A stretch of 64,000 nucleotides of DNA from Hymenobacter pini (GTDB lineage: Bacteria > Bacteroidota > Bacteroidia > Cytophagales > Hymenobacteraceae): contig NZ_JAIZZH010000003.1 of assembly GCF_020421205.1 (NCBI RefSeq), positions 62,001 through 126,000 on the forward strand, given 5' to 3'. Positions 26,799 through 35,183 of this stretch are shown here, in pieces. The position numbers and the translations under genes were made by a program. Numbering within the stretch: the first letter of the stretch is position 1; each line of letters opens with the position of its first letter. The notes under the pieces are model-generated. The model saw nothing but the letters and a program-made list of their open reading frames with translations, was not told where the DNA came from and searched no databases.

Positions 26799-27128
26799 TT
26801 AGAAAATGGCCTTGTGAATGGCGTTGCCTTCCGTAATCAGGGCTACCAGCAGCCACACCAGCAGAGCCATCGGAATCATGATGGACCAGATCAGGCCTTT
26901 CGTCTCGTCCTTCAAGTGCATGAAGTTCGCCACGATGAAGAAGGCTTTGAAGATGGTGAGGATAATGAAGATGGAGTTGCGGAATGTGCTAGCCGGCATC
27001 AAGAAGGCAATAGCAAATTCCAGGGCCGTAATGGCCGAGATAATCCAGAAGGTCTTCCAGATCCAGCCCGTGTTCGGCTGCGGAATTTCACCCGGCTGGG
27101 TGGAGTGGTGCGGCGCGTGGTGAGCCAT
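26799..27128 (-). CDS. cytochrome c oxidase subunit IV-like protein
   Basis: A 109-residue protein from the ATG at 27128 (MAHHAPHHSTQPGEIPQPN). The His-rich N-terminus is followed by three membrane helices (FWIISAITALEFAIAFLM, IFIILTIFKAFFIVANFMHL, MIPMALLVWLLVALIT). The KAFFIVANFMHLKDE stretch is diagnostic for prokaryotic subunit IV (COX4_pro/CtaF-type). It follows the subunit III genes, as expected. The chosen start removes an unlikely 33-residue extension that lies in a repeat-bearing spacer. Confidence 0.87.
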   Translation of the reverse strand: MAHHAPHHSTQPGEIPQPNTGWIWKTFWIISAITALEFAIAFLMPASTFRNSIFIILTIFKAFFIVANFMHLKDETKGLIWSIMIPMALLVWLLVALITEGNAIHKAIF

Positions 27129-27133
27129 ATCGC

Positions 27134-27161
27134 AAGGAGTTAGAAGTTGGGAGAAAAAGAA
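27134..27161. repeat. short 7-mer tandem tract between coxC and the subunit IV gene
   Basis: On the plus strand the tract reads AGGAGTT, AGAAGTT, GGGAGAA, AAAGAAG. It resembles one arm of the inverted 7-mer elements at 28590 and 33783 but lacks a clear second arm. A separate weak hairpin (GATGCCT 27162-27168, AGGCATC 27182-27188) follows. Confidence 0.4.
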
Positions 27162-27198
27162 GATGCCTCCGCCAGGGGCACAGGCATCCGGGGCGGCA

Positions 27199-27969
27199 TT
27201 ACACCAGGTAGAAGAAGGTGAATACAAATACCCACACCAGGTCTACAAAGTGCCAGTACAGACCAATCTTCTCTACCATCTCGTAGTGGCCGCGCTTCTC
27301 GAAGGTGCCGTTGGTGGTGGCAATAAATGCCCACACCAGCAGGCATACGCCCGAGAAAACGTGCGTGCCGTGGAAACCGGTGATGAAGAAGAACAGGTCG
27401 GCGAACAGCACGGGACCGTACTGGTTCATGGCCAGGTTAGCGCCGTGGAATACGGTGCCGTCGTTCATAACGGTACCGGCGTCGGTGCCGCCGATGAAGT
27501 GAGTCCACTCCCACGCCTGCGAGCCCAGGAAGGTAGCTCCGAACAGGATAGTCCACAGCAGCCATTTCTGCACGTCCTTCTTGTCGAAGCGGTGGCCGGC
27601 TTCAACGGCCAATACCATCGTTACCGACGAGAAAATAAGGATCATGGTCATCAAGGCCACGAACGCCAGCGGCAGGTCAACCCCGTGCAGGCCGGGGAAG
27701 GCGTTGAACACCTTTTCCGGGATGGGCCAGTAGTTGGTGGAGAACTTGAAGGCTTCGGGCGTGCCTTCGTAGGCCATGTGGCGGTGACGAATCAGGCCGT
27801 AGGTGGTCAGGAACGCGGCGAACGTAAAGGCGTCCGACAACAGGAAGAACCACATCATCAGCTTGCCGTAGCTCGCGTTGAAGGGCTCGTTCCCGCCGTC
27901 CCAGGTGCCGGTACGCGGCTTATCCAGGGCGGAATCAGAAATGGCCTGCGTCGTGGAAATGGTGGACAT
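27199..27969 (-). CDS. ctaE: cytochrome c oxidase subunit III
   Basis: A 256-residue protein of the heme-copper oxidase subunit III family. It has a long N-terminal polar region, then helices including MMWFFLLSDAFTFAAFLTTY, LAFVALMTMILIFSSVTMVLA and WLLWTILFGATFLGSQAWEW, and a C-terminal pair with GFHGTHVFSGVCLLVW and IGLYWHFVDLVWVFVFTFFY. The FHGTHV and YWHFVDLVW motifs are diagnostic. A second, shorter subunit III gene lies directly upstream. Subunit III stabilises subunit I and is not itself redox active. Confidence 0.93.
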   Translation of the reverse strand: MSTISTTQAISDSALDKPRTGTWDGGNEPFNASYGKLMMWFFLLSDAFTFAAFLTTYGLIRHRHMAYEGTPEAFKFSTNYWPIPEKVFNAFPGLHGVDLPLAFVALMTMILIFSSVTMVLAVEAGHRFDKKDVQKWLLWTILFGATFLGSQAWEWTHFIGGTDAGTVMNDGTVFHGANLAMNQYGPVLFADLFFFITGFHGTHVFSGVCLLVWAFIATTNGTFEKRGHYEMVEKIGLYWHFVDLVWVFVFTFFYLV

Positions 27970-27991
27970 AGCGTGCGGGGTTGACGAAATT

Positions 27992-28579
27992 CTAGTGGTT
28001 CAAAAGTAGGAACAAATACAGGTACAACCAAAGCGCGCCGAGGAAGTGCCAGTAGATGGTGACGTTACCGATGGAAAGCATTTGCTTGGAATGCACCTGA
28101 TACTGAAAGCTTTTACGCAGAACTATCAGCAAAAAGATGAGGCCGGTAATCAGGTGAAAACCGTGTACACCGGTTAATACATACAGAAATGAGCCGGAAG
28201 GGTTGGCATCTACGCCCGCAAAAAAGATGCGCTGGTCTACCAACTGGTTCCACATCAGCCACTGACCTACCAGAAATACCACGCCCAGGCCCAGCGTAGC
28301 CAGCAGCGCCGTACGCACCTGACCTAGCTCATTTTTACGGGCCGCCAGCCACGCCCACTGCATGGTGCCGGAGCTGAGGGCAATGATGATGGTGGTGATG
28401 AGGAAACCAGCCGGCAAGTCAAATTCCAGCCAGTTGCCCTCGTTGCGGCGCACGATGTAGGCGCTGGTGTAGGCCGCAAAAATCATGAAGATGCTGACCA
28501 TCATCAACATCAGCAGGAACCGGGCGGGGTGCATACCCGTCGACGGCTGTTTGGTATTCAGGGCTTCAGAAGGATGCAT
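27992..28579 (-). CDS. second cytochrome c oxidase subunit III-like protein
   Basis: A 195-residue protein from the ATG at 28579 (MHPSEALNTKQPSTGMHPAR), choosing against an upstream start inside a repeat. Five membrane helices: LLMLMMVSIFMIFAAYTSAY, FLITTIIIALSSGTMQWAWL, LLATLGLGVVFLVGQWLMW, YVLTGVHGFHLITGLIFLLI and YWHFLGALWLYLYLFLLL. The GVHGFHLITG and YWHFLGALW motifs place it in the subunit III family. It is shorter than its neighbour, so the two are divergent paralogs, probably both in the complex. It lies 22 bases upstream of the first-named subunit III gene. Confidence 0.9.
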   Translation of the reverse strand: MHPSEALNTKQPSTGMHPARFLLMLMMVSIFMIFAAYTSAYIVRRNEGNWLEFDLPAGFLITTIIIALSSGTMQWAWLAARKNELGQVRTALLATLGLGVVFLVGQWLMWNQLVDQRIFFAGVDANPSGSFLYVLTGVHGFHLITGLIFLLIVLRKSFQYQVHSKQMLSIGNVTIYWHFLGALWLYLYLFLLLNH

Positions 28580-28589
28580 ATCGTGTTGA

Positions 28590-28680
28590 GAAGTGAGAAA
28601 TGAGACATGGGAAGTGAGCCAGATTGAAAACATGCAGAAGCGGGCTTTTGTCTCACTTCTCATGCCTCATTTATCACTTC
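28590..28680. repeat. inverted 7-mer tandem element between ctaB and coxC-like gene
   Basis: Arms 28590-28618 and 28652-28680 are complementary in 26 of 29 positions. Each arm is a run of 7-mers; on the plus strand TGAGAAG, TGAGAAA, TGAGACA, TGGGAAG. The element fills the 111-base spacer between two genes on the same strand. Confidence 0.8.
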
Positions 28681-28690
28681 CGGCCACTTG

Positions 28691-29542
28691 TCAGATTTTA
28701 TCCAGCACCAGGGCAATCTGCACGATGGGCAGGTACAGGAACGAGCCGAACATAATGCTCATCGCCGCTTTCTTGCTCACGGTGCGCATCAGGTAAAACG
28801 TCTGCATCAGGAACAACACACCGCACACGGCCGCTACCATCGGGTACACGGTGCCCGTCATGCGGAAGTAGAACGGCAGCAGGCTCAGCGGAATCAGGAC
28901 CAGCGTATAGGTCATAATCTGGAAAGCCGTGCGCAGGTCCTTTTTGCCGGGGGTAGGCAGCATTTTGAAGCCGGCCTTCTTGTAGTCGTCGTCCAGCACC
29001 CAGGCAATGGCCCAGAAGTGCGGAAACTGCCACATAAACTGAATCCCGAACAGAATCCACCCTTCAATGCCCAGATACCCCGTAGCGGCCACCCAGCCAA
29101 TCAGCGGCGGCAACCCGCCCGGAATGGCCCCCACCGCCACGCAAATGGGCGAAATGGTTTTCAGCGGCGTGTACACAAACCCGTATAGAATCAGCGAAAC
29201 CAGCGACAGGGCCGCCGCCAGGGGGTTGAAGAAGTACGTGAGCAGCCCCAGGCCCAGTACGCCCAGCACTACCACAAACACCCACGCCTCCCGGGCGCTG
29301 ATGATGCCCAGCGGCAGCGGGCGCTTGGCGGTGCGCTTCATCTGCCGGTCCAGGTCAATTTCGAAAATCTGGTTGATGGTGTTGGCTGAACCGGTTACGG
29401 CCAACCCGCCCAGCATCACCAGCAGTGCCTTGCCCCAGTCCAGCTCGTGGGCACCCAGCAGGTAGCCGATGGCACTGGAAAAGGCCACGGTGAGAGCCAG
29501 CCGGAATTTTAGTAACTGGAAAAAAGCCCTAGCCTTGCTCAT
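28691..29542 (-). CDS. ctaB: protoheme IX farnesyltransferase (heme O synthase)
   Basis: A 283-residue UbiA-superfamily prenyltransferase started at the ATG at 29542. The first Asp-rich motif is intact (NTINQIFEIDLDRQMKRTAKRPLP), followed by about eight more membrane helices. It attaches a farnesyl group to heme B, giving heme O, the precursor of heme A. It is encoded next to ctaA and the oxidase genes, which matches an aa3-type oxidase. Its stop precedes the 7-mer element at 28590. Confidence 0.94.
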   Translation of the reverse strand: MSKARAFFQLLKFRLALTVAFSSAIGYLLGAHELDWGKALLVMLGGLAVTGSANTINQIFEIDLDRQMKRTAKRPLPLGIISAREAWVFVVVLGVLGLGLLTYFFNPLAAALSLVSLILYGFVYTPLKTISPICVAVGAIPGGLPPLIGWVAATGYLGIEGWILFGIQFMWQFPHFWAIAWVLDDDYKKAGFKMLPTPGKKDLRTAFQIMTYTLVLIPLSLLPFYFRMTGTVYPMVAAVCGVLFLMQTFYLMRTVSKKAAMSIMFGSFLYLPIVQIALVLDKI

Positions 29543-29598
29543 CAACTACCGGTAAACAGGTTGCGCGGCGAAAAAGTCCGCCAAACGGGGCCGCAAAG

Positions 29599-30681
29599 TT
29601 ACGCAACAACGGCCGGAGTAGCCACCTGCCGCCGCAACTTAGTGGCCCGATGGTAGGCCACCACAGCCAGAAACTGCGCGCCGAACAGCAACGTGGCCAG
29701 CGTGAGGTGCACGGGCTGCACGGCCGCCGGAAACGAGAAGTACGCTAGCACCACCCCGGCCAGTATCTCCCCTCCTATCAGCGCCAAAATAGCCGTAGCC
29801 AGCCAGTGCAGCCGCCGTGAAGGCAAAGTGTAGAGCCGGTATGCCAAATACACATTCAGCAGCAGCAACACTGCCGATAACGTGCGGTGAAAACGGAAGG
29901 CTCCGCCCAGTTGCTCTACCCAACCGGCCCGGTTCAGGTAGTTGGCCGCGGCGGCAATCAAATCAATCTGCTCCCGCACCTGCGTACCCAGCACAATCTG
30001 CCCGAAAGTGAGCAACACAGCACTCCACAGCACCAGCGTTAGCCCCGGCAACGCCCGAACCGGCTCTACTTCCGCCTCCGTGTCGCGCTGCGACCGGTCA
30101 ACGGCGTACAGCAGCATGGCTACAATCAGCAGTGCCAGCCCCATGTGAATGGTTACCATGATGGGCAGCAGGTTCGTCGACACTACCAGGGAGCCCAGCC
30201 AGCCCTGCACGCCCGTGAGCAAAAAGGAGCCAAAGGCCAGCCAGAACACTACCGGGTCGCGGCGCCAGTACGGCAGGGCAAATACCACCGTCCCGAACAC
30301 GAATACGCCAATCAGGGCCCCTACCAGCCGGTTCACGTACTCAATCCAGGTTTTCACCGGGTTGAAGTCGGTTTCGATGTACTGCGTGGGGTGGGCGAAA
30401 ATGTCGCCGGCTACCTGGTGGAAGCCCATGCGTTCCAGCCGCGCCGCCAGCTTCTGGTTTTTCGCCACGCGCTGGGCCGTGTAGATTTCCTTATAGTTGG
30501 CAGGCAACTGGCTGATGTGCGTGGGCGGCACCCAACTACCAAAGCATTTGGGCCAATCGGGGCAGCCCATGCCGGAGCCGGTGCTCCGTACAATGCCCCC
30601 TACCAGAATCAGTACGTACACGGCCACTACCGTCAGGATTCCCCAAAACCGAAAGCGGCGCACAAAAGAAGGTGTTGCCAT
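29599..30681 (-). CDS. ctaA: heme A synthase
   Basis: A 360-residue COX15/CtaA family membrane protein from the ATG at 30681 (MATPSFVRRFRFWGILTVVA). The first helix is followed by GGIVRSTGSGMGCPDWPKCFG, the signature of the family. The periplasmic loop is long (about residues 55-105). Conserved histidines are seen in WIEYVNRLVG context, VTIHMGLALLIV, FHRTLSAVLLL and PVHLTLATLLFG. It oxidises the C8 methyl of heme O to give heme A. It lies downstream of the terminator that follows ctaD and so may have its own promoter, which I could not identify. Confidence 0.93.
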   Translation of the reverse strand: MATPSFVRRFRFWGILTVVAVYVLILVGGIVRSTGSGMGCPDWPKCFGSWVPPTHISQLPANYKEIYTAQRVAKNQKLAARLERMGFHQVAGDIFAHPTQYIETDFNPVKTWIEYVNRLVGALIGVFVFGTVVFALPYWRRDPVVFWLAFGSFLLTGVQGWLGSLVVSTNLLPIMVTIHMGLALLIVAMLLYAVDRSQRDTEAEVEPVRALPGLTLVLWSAVLLTFGQIVLGTQVREQIDLIAAAANYLNRAGWVEQLGGAFRFHRTLSAVLLLLNVYLAYRLYTLPSRRLHWLATAILALIGGEILAGVVLAYFSFPAAVQPVHLTLATLLFGAQFLAVVAYHRATKLRRQVATPAVVA

Positions 30682-30774
30682 AAGTAACGTTGGCCTGAAA
30701 CAGGCGGCTGGGCCGCCAGAAACAAAAAGGGAAACCACGCCCGGCGCTGCCGAACCGGTTTCCCCTAGTAAACA

Positions 30775-30808
30775 AAAACGGGCCGCCGTTGATACAGCGG
30801 CCCGTTTT
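30775..30808 (-). terminator. terminator after ctaD
   Basis: Arms AAAACGGGCCGC (30775-30786) and GCGGCCCGTTTT (30797-30808) form a 12-bp perfect stem with a 10-base loop, 23 bases after the ctaD stop. It divides the block into an actA-ctaD unit and a ctaA-DUF983 unit, or attenuates the second part. Confidence 0.85.
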
Positions 30809-30831
30809 CAAAAGGCTAGTGCGCGGGGCAC

Positions 30832-32685
30832 TTATTCCATTTCCTTCTCGTACGGCAGGTTCGACGACTGCGTCTGCGAGTAGGGTACGTGCTGCGGAAT
30901 GAAGTCCTCGGCAGCGCCCGGCTTGCTGTAGTCGTAGGGCCAGCGGTGTACGGCGGGGATTTCGCCGGGCCAGTTGCCGTGGCCAAGTTCTACCGGCGTC
31001 GTCCACTCCAGCGTCGTCGAGTTCCAGGGGTTCTCAGTGGCGCGACGGCCACGGAAGATGCTGTAGAAGAAGTTGAAGATGAAGATGAACTGACCAATGA
31101 AGGCCACGATAGCTGCTACCGAGATGAACTTGTTCAGGTCAGCAAACTGGCTGAAGGTGTCAAAGCCCGTCCAAGCGTAGTAACGACGGGGGAAACCGGC
31201 AATACCCACGTAGTGCATCGGCAGGAACACCAGGTACACCCCGATGAACGTCAGCCAGAAGTGGATGTAGCCCAGTTTCTCGTCCATCATGCGGCCGAAC
31301 ATCTTGGGGAACCAGTGGTACACACCAGCCCACAGGCCGAAGAAGGCCGACGAGCCCATTACCAAGTGGAAGTGAGCCACCACGAAGTAGGTGTTGTGCA
31401 TCTGGATGTCCAGCGCAGCGTTACCGAGTACGATACCCGTCAGACCACCGGCAATGAACAGCGACACGAAGCCGATGGAGAACAGCATGGCCGTAGTGAA
31501 GCGGATGTTACCGCGCCACAGAGTAGCCAGCCAGTTGAACGTTTTTACGGCCGAGGGTACGGCAATGATCAGCGTCAGGAACATGAACACCGAACCCAGG
31601 AAGGGGTTCATGCCGGTTACGAACATGTGGTGAGCCCACACGATGAAGGACAGCAGCGAGATGCCCAGCAGCGAGCCAATCATAGCGCGGTAGCCGAAGA
31701 TAGGCTTACGGGCGTTGGTGGCCAGAATTTCCGATACCATGCCCATGGCAGGCATGATTACGATGTACACCTCGGGGTGACCCAGGAACCAGAACAGGTG
31801 CTGGAACAGGATGGGCGAACCACCGGTGTTCGACAGTGCTTTACCAGCAATGTAAATGTCCGACAGGAAGAACGAAGTACCGAACGAACGGTCAAAGATC
31901 AGCAGCAGTGCAGCCGAGAACAGTACGGGGAACGAAAGCAGACCCAGGATAGCCGTCAGGAAGAACGCCCAGATAGTCAGGGGCAGCTTGCTCATGCTCA
32001 TGCCCTGGGTACGCAGGTTGATTACCGTTGTGATGTAGTTCACACCACCCAGCAACTGCGACACAATAAATAGTGCCATCGATACCAGCCACAGCGTTTG
32101 GCCCATACCCGAGCCCGAAATGGCCTGGGGCAGCGCCGACAGCGGCGGGTAGATTGTCCAGCCAGCAGCAGCCGGACCGGTTTCAATGAACAGTGAGGTG
32201 AACATTACTACGCTCGACAGGAAGAAGAACCAGTACGAGAGCATGTTCATGAAGCCCGAAGCCATGTCGCGGGCCCCAATTTGCAGCGGAATCAGGAAGT
32301 TCGAGAATGTACCCGACAAGCCCGCCGTAAGCACGAAGAATACCATGATGGTACCGTGCATCGTCACCAGTGCGAGGTAGAATTCAGGGTTCAGTTTGCC
32401 CCCTTCAATCCACTTGCCCAGCAGCGGCTGCAGCCATTCCAGCGTAGCCTCGGGCCAGCCCAACTGTAAGCGAAACAAGCTCGACAGCGTACCACCGATG
32501 ATAGCCCAGAAGATACCCGTAATCAGGAACTGCTTGGCAATAACCTTGTGGTCAGTGCTGAAGACGTACTTCTGCAGGAAATTCTGCTCGTGGTGCTCGT
32601 CGTGGTGCAGGTGCTCATCGTGCGAAATGCCTGGCTCGGTTGCCCCGATGCCGCCTTGCACTTGAGTAGGAAAGTTAGCAGCCAT
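30832..32685 (-). CDS. ctaD: cytochrome c oxidase subunit I
   Basis: A 617-residue heme-copper oxidase subunit I. The heme a ligand lies in ALVTMHGTIMVFF. The CuB/cross-linked Tyr motif is GHPEVYIVIMPAMGMVSEI, followed by AHHMFVTGMNP, and the heme ligand pair lies in YFVVAHFHLVMGSSAFFGL. The Glu in GHPEVY marks an A1-type oxidase. It reduces oxygen to water and pumps protons. The N-terminal 40 residues are His-rich (EHLHHDEHHEQN). It starts 24 bases after ctaC. Linkage to the act genes agrees with the ACIII-aa3 supercomplexes described in Flavobacterium johnsoniae. Confidence 0.96.
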   Translation of the reverse strand: MAANFPTQVQGGIGATEPGISHDEHLHHDEHHEQNFLQKYVFSTDHKVIAKQFLITGIFWAIIGGTLSSLFRLQLGWPEATLEWLQPLLGKWIEGGKLNPEFYLALVTMHGTIMVFFVLTAGLSGTFSNFLIPLQIGARDMASGFMNMLSYWFFFLSSVVMFTSLFIETGPAAAGWTIYPPLSALPQAISGSGMGQTLWLVSMALFIVSQLLGGVNYITTVINLRTQGMSMSKLPLTIWAFFLTAILGLLSFPVLFSAALLLIFDRSFGTSFFLSDIYIAGKALSNTGGSPILFQHLFWFLGHPEVYIVIMPAMGMVSEILATNARKPIFGYRAMIGSLLGISLLSFIVWAHHMFVTGMNPFLGSVFMFLTLIIAVPSAVKTFNWLATLWRGNIRFTTAMLFSIGFVSLFIAGGLTGIVLGNAALDIQMHNTYFVVAHFHLVMGSSAFFGLWAGVYHWFPKMFGRMMDEKLGYIHFWLTFIGVYLVFLPMHYVGIAGFPRRYYAWTGFDTFSQFADLNKFISVAAIVAFIGQFIFIFNFFYSIFRGRRATENPWNSTTLEWTTPVELGHGNWPGEIPAVHRWPYDYSKPGAAEDFIPQHVPYSQTQSSNLPYEKEME

Positions 32686-32709
32686 AAGTGAAGCGTGCAG
32701 TTAAATAGT

Positions 32710-33768
32710 TTAGAGCGAAGCTTTGGCAGCGGCAGGAACTACAGCAGCAGCTTCCTTCATAACCGGCTTTTCCGATTTCTGTTTGAAGCTAGCCAGAACG
32801 TCAGGGTTTTGCTCCGAGAACGACTTCTGCGCAGCGAACCAATTCACGTAATCCTCCGGATCATCTACCACAATGTTCAGCTTCATGGCGAAGTGACCCC
32901 GGCCGCAGATTTGGTTGCAGGCCAGCTCGTAGTTGAACTTGGGGTTGCCCAGCTGGGCGCGCATTTCGTCAGTCGTCTTGGTCGGGGTGAACCAGAACTT
33001 GGTGGGCATACCGGGTACAGCATACATCTGCACGCGGAAGTGAGGCATATACACGGCATGCAGTACGTCGCGCGAGCGAATCTTCAGCAGCACCGGGTGG
33101 CCTTTGGGAACGTGGATTTCGGGAGCAACGAAGTCGTCCAGACCGCTCTGGTCGCTGAGGTCAAAGCCGAACTCGTTGGTAGCGTCAATCAGACGGTAGT
33201 TCACGAGGCCCAGTTTCTGGTCGCGGCCAGGGTAGCGAACAAGCCAGTTAAACTGCTTACCCATTACTTCCAATACGATGGCATCTTTCGGGGCGGGACC
33301 GGTGATACGGGTCCACTCTTTCCAGCCAGCGAATACCAGACCAGCCATTACGATGGCCGGAATCAGCGTCCAGATAACCTCGATTTTGTTATTGTGGGGG
33401 AAGAAGAAGGCCCGACGGCCTTCTTTGTGCTGGTACTTGTAGGAGTATACAAACAGCAGCACCTGAGTCAGCGTGAACACGATGCCCAGAATTACCATCG
33501 TGGTCCAGAACATCCGCTCGGTGGCATGGCCGTGCACGGAAGCAATGGGCGGGTTCATCTTGTCGTAGTTATCAACGAACGACCACGCAAAGGCGGCGCC
33601 CCCCACTACGAGGAAGATGATGCACAGAATGGCATTAACACGGTTGCTGACGCCAACTTCGCGGGTTGAGCTGCCCGAAAAAATAGAGGTCAGAATCTGG
33701 AGGCGGAACAGCAGGCCAAACACGACCAGCAGCAACACCAGCACCAGAAGAATACCAAGAGTAGTCAT
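32710..33768 (-). CDS. ctaC: cytochrome c oxidase subunit II (CuA subunit)
   Basis: A 352-residue protein with three N-terminal membrane segments (one more than classical subunit II) and a CuA cupredoxin domain over about residues 160-305. The CuA ligands are His237, Cys284, Cys288, His292 and Met295 (CNQICGRGHFAM); position 286 is Gln where many subunits II have Glu, whose backbone carbonyl is the ligand. There is no fused cytochrome c domain, so electrons should come from ActA/ActE hemes or a separate carrier. It lies downstream of actF across a 7-mer repeat element. Confidence 0.95.
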   Translation of the reverse strand: MTTLGILLVLVLLLVVFGLLFRLQILTSIFSGSSTREVGVSNRVNAILCIIFLVVGGAAFAWSFVDNYDKMNPPIASVHGHATERMFWTTMVILGIVFTLTQVLLFVYSYKYQHKEGRRAFFFPHNNKIEVIWTLIPAIVMAGLVFAGWKEWTRITGPAPKDAIVLEVMGKQFNWLVRYPGRDQKLGLVNYRLIDATNEFGFDLSDQSGLDDFVAPEIHVPKGHPVLLKIRSRDVLHAVYMPHFRVQMYAVPGMPTKFWFTPTKTTDEMRAQLGNPKFNYELACNQICGRGHFAMKLNIVVDDPEDYVNWFAAQKSFSEQNPDVLASFKQKSEKPVMKEAAAVVPAAAKASL

Positions 33769-33782
33769 TTGGAAAAAAGTTA

Positions 33783-33852
33783 GAAGCTAGGAGCCAGGAG
33801 TCAGGAGCCAGGTGGAGAGTTTTCTCACTCCCAGCTCCCAACGCCTAGCTTC
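33783..33852. repeat. inverted 7-mer tandem element between actF and ctaC
   Basis: Plus-strand left arm units: TAGGAGC, CAGGAGT, CAGGAGC. The right arm, read on the minus strand, gives TAGGCGT, TGGGAGC, TGGGAGT. Arms 33783-33807 and 33828-33852 match in 18 of 25 positions, with mostly transition differences. It fills most of the 92-base spacer between co-directional genes. Confidence 0.75.
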
Positions 33853-33860
33853 TTTCAGAT

Positions 33861-35174
33861 TTAGGTGGTGTGGTGGACGCTTTCATCCAGGAAGGGATGG
33901 TGAACCGGCACCAGCGAAGCCTGCGACAGACGCTTGGTCATCAGGGTGAGGAAGGCCCCCAGGAATACCAGAGCTACGCCAATCTCAATAATAAACCCAT
34001 TATTCGCCTGCATCGTTCCGGGCATGATAGCCAAGTAGAAGTCAAACCAGTGACCAACCAGAATGGCGATGCTGACAATTTTCAGCATGATCATCTGACG
34101 CTTAGCGTCGCGGGTCATCAGCACTAGGAAGGGGAAGGCGAAGTTGATGAACAGGTTGAAGAAGAACAGCCACGTGTACTGGCCATCGAAGCCGCCCAGA
34201 CGCTGGTTGAAGTACACCGATTCCTCGGGGAGGTTAGCGTACCAAATCAGCATGAACTGCGAGAACCACACATAGGTCCAGAAGATACTGAAGCCGAACA
34301 TGAACTTACCCAGGTCATGCAGGTGGCCTTCTTTTACCCAACGCAGGTAGCCAGCTTGCTTCAGCAGAATGGTGCACAGCGTAATGGCCGCAATGCCCGA
34401 TACCCACCACGAAGCGAAGATGTACCAGCCGAACATGGTCGAGAACCAGTGGGTGTCAATCGACATTACCCAGTCCCAGGCAGCAATCGGCGACGATACG
34501 GCGAAGATTACCAGGAACAGCGCGGCTACGTTGATGCTCTTGTGGAAGTACTCGGTGCCGCCGTTCAGGTCCTCGGCCAGCGACAGGTCGCGCAGACGTT
34601 TGGTGAAGAAGGCCCACAGACCAAGGAAAATCACCATGCGGGCAATGTAGAAGGGCATGTTCAGGAAGCCCGACTTACCAGCAATGATGGCATCGTAGTT
34701 TTCGGACTTGGGGTCCATGATGCCGGGGAGCGTCCAGTGGAAAATATCGTGGTTGATCAGGCCAACGCCGAAAACCACAATCATGATAACCAGACCGGGA
34801 ATGAGCCAGGCGCTGAGAGCTTCAGCAACCCGCTTTACCAGTACCGACCAGCCAGCGTAGGCTACGTACTGAATGGCCAGGAATACCGTACCAATAGCCG
34901 AAACCCCGGTAAAGAATACGTTGTTGTGCCACAGGCTCACAATCAGGCGCTTGAGCCACGGAGCACTGCCGTGATGCTCAGCACCGCCGTGGGCGGCACC
35001 GTGCGCGGCGGCAGCACCTTCGTGGTGGGCACCCACGCCCATCATCGACAGGACGATGCCGAGTACGAGCAGGGCTACGCCTGCCACCATAATCAGCGTG
35101 AAGTTTTTACGGGCGCTCGGCGAAACCTCCAGGTATTCAGCCGTAACGCTTTCGTGATGCGTCAGAGTTGCCAT
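33861..35174 (-). CDS. actF: alternative complex III subunit ActF (NrfD-like)
   Basis: A 437-residue polytopic protein of the NrfD/PsrC family with about ten helices. A His/Ala/Gly-rich hydrophilic insert (about residues 50-75) follows the first helix. Recognisable stretches are LWHNNVFFTGVSAIGTVFLA, SPIAAWDWVMSIDTHWFSTM and FVWFSQFMLIWYANLPEE-type sequence. ActF and ActC form the membrane part of quinol:cytochrome c oxidoreductase; ActF is thought to help hold the complex and interact with the oxidase. It follows actE by 9 bases. Confidence 0.92.
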   Translation of the reverse strand: MATLTHHESVTAEYLEVSPSARKNFTLIMVAGVALLVLGIVLSMMGVGAHHEGAAAAHGAAHGGAEHHGSAPWLKRLIVSLWHNNVFFTGVSAIGTVFLAIQYVAYAGWSVLVKRVAEALSAWLIPGLVIMIVVFGVGLINHDIFHWTLPGIMDPKSENYDAIIAGKSGFLNMPFYIARMVIFLGLWAFFTKRLRDLSLAEDLNGGTEYFHKSINVAALFLVIFAVSSPIAAWDWVMSIDTHWFSTMFGWYIFASWWVSGIAAITLCTILLKQAGYLRWVKEGHLHDLGKFMFGFSIFWTYVWFSQFMLIWYANLPEESVYFNQRLGGFDGQYTWLFFFNLFINFAFPFLVLMTRDAKRQMIMLKIVSIAILVGHWFDFYLAIMPGTMQANNGFIIEIGVALVFLGAFLTLMTKRLSQASLVPVHHPFLDESVHHTT

Positions 35175-35183
35175 AGGGGTTCG

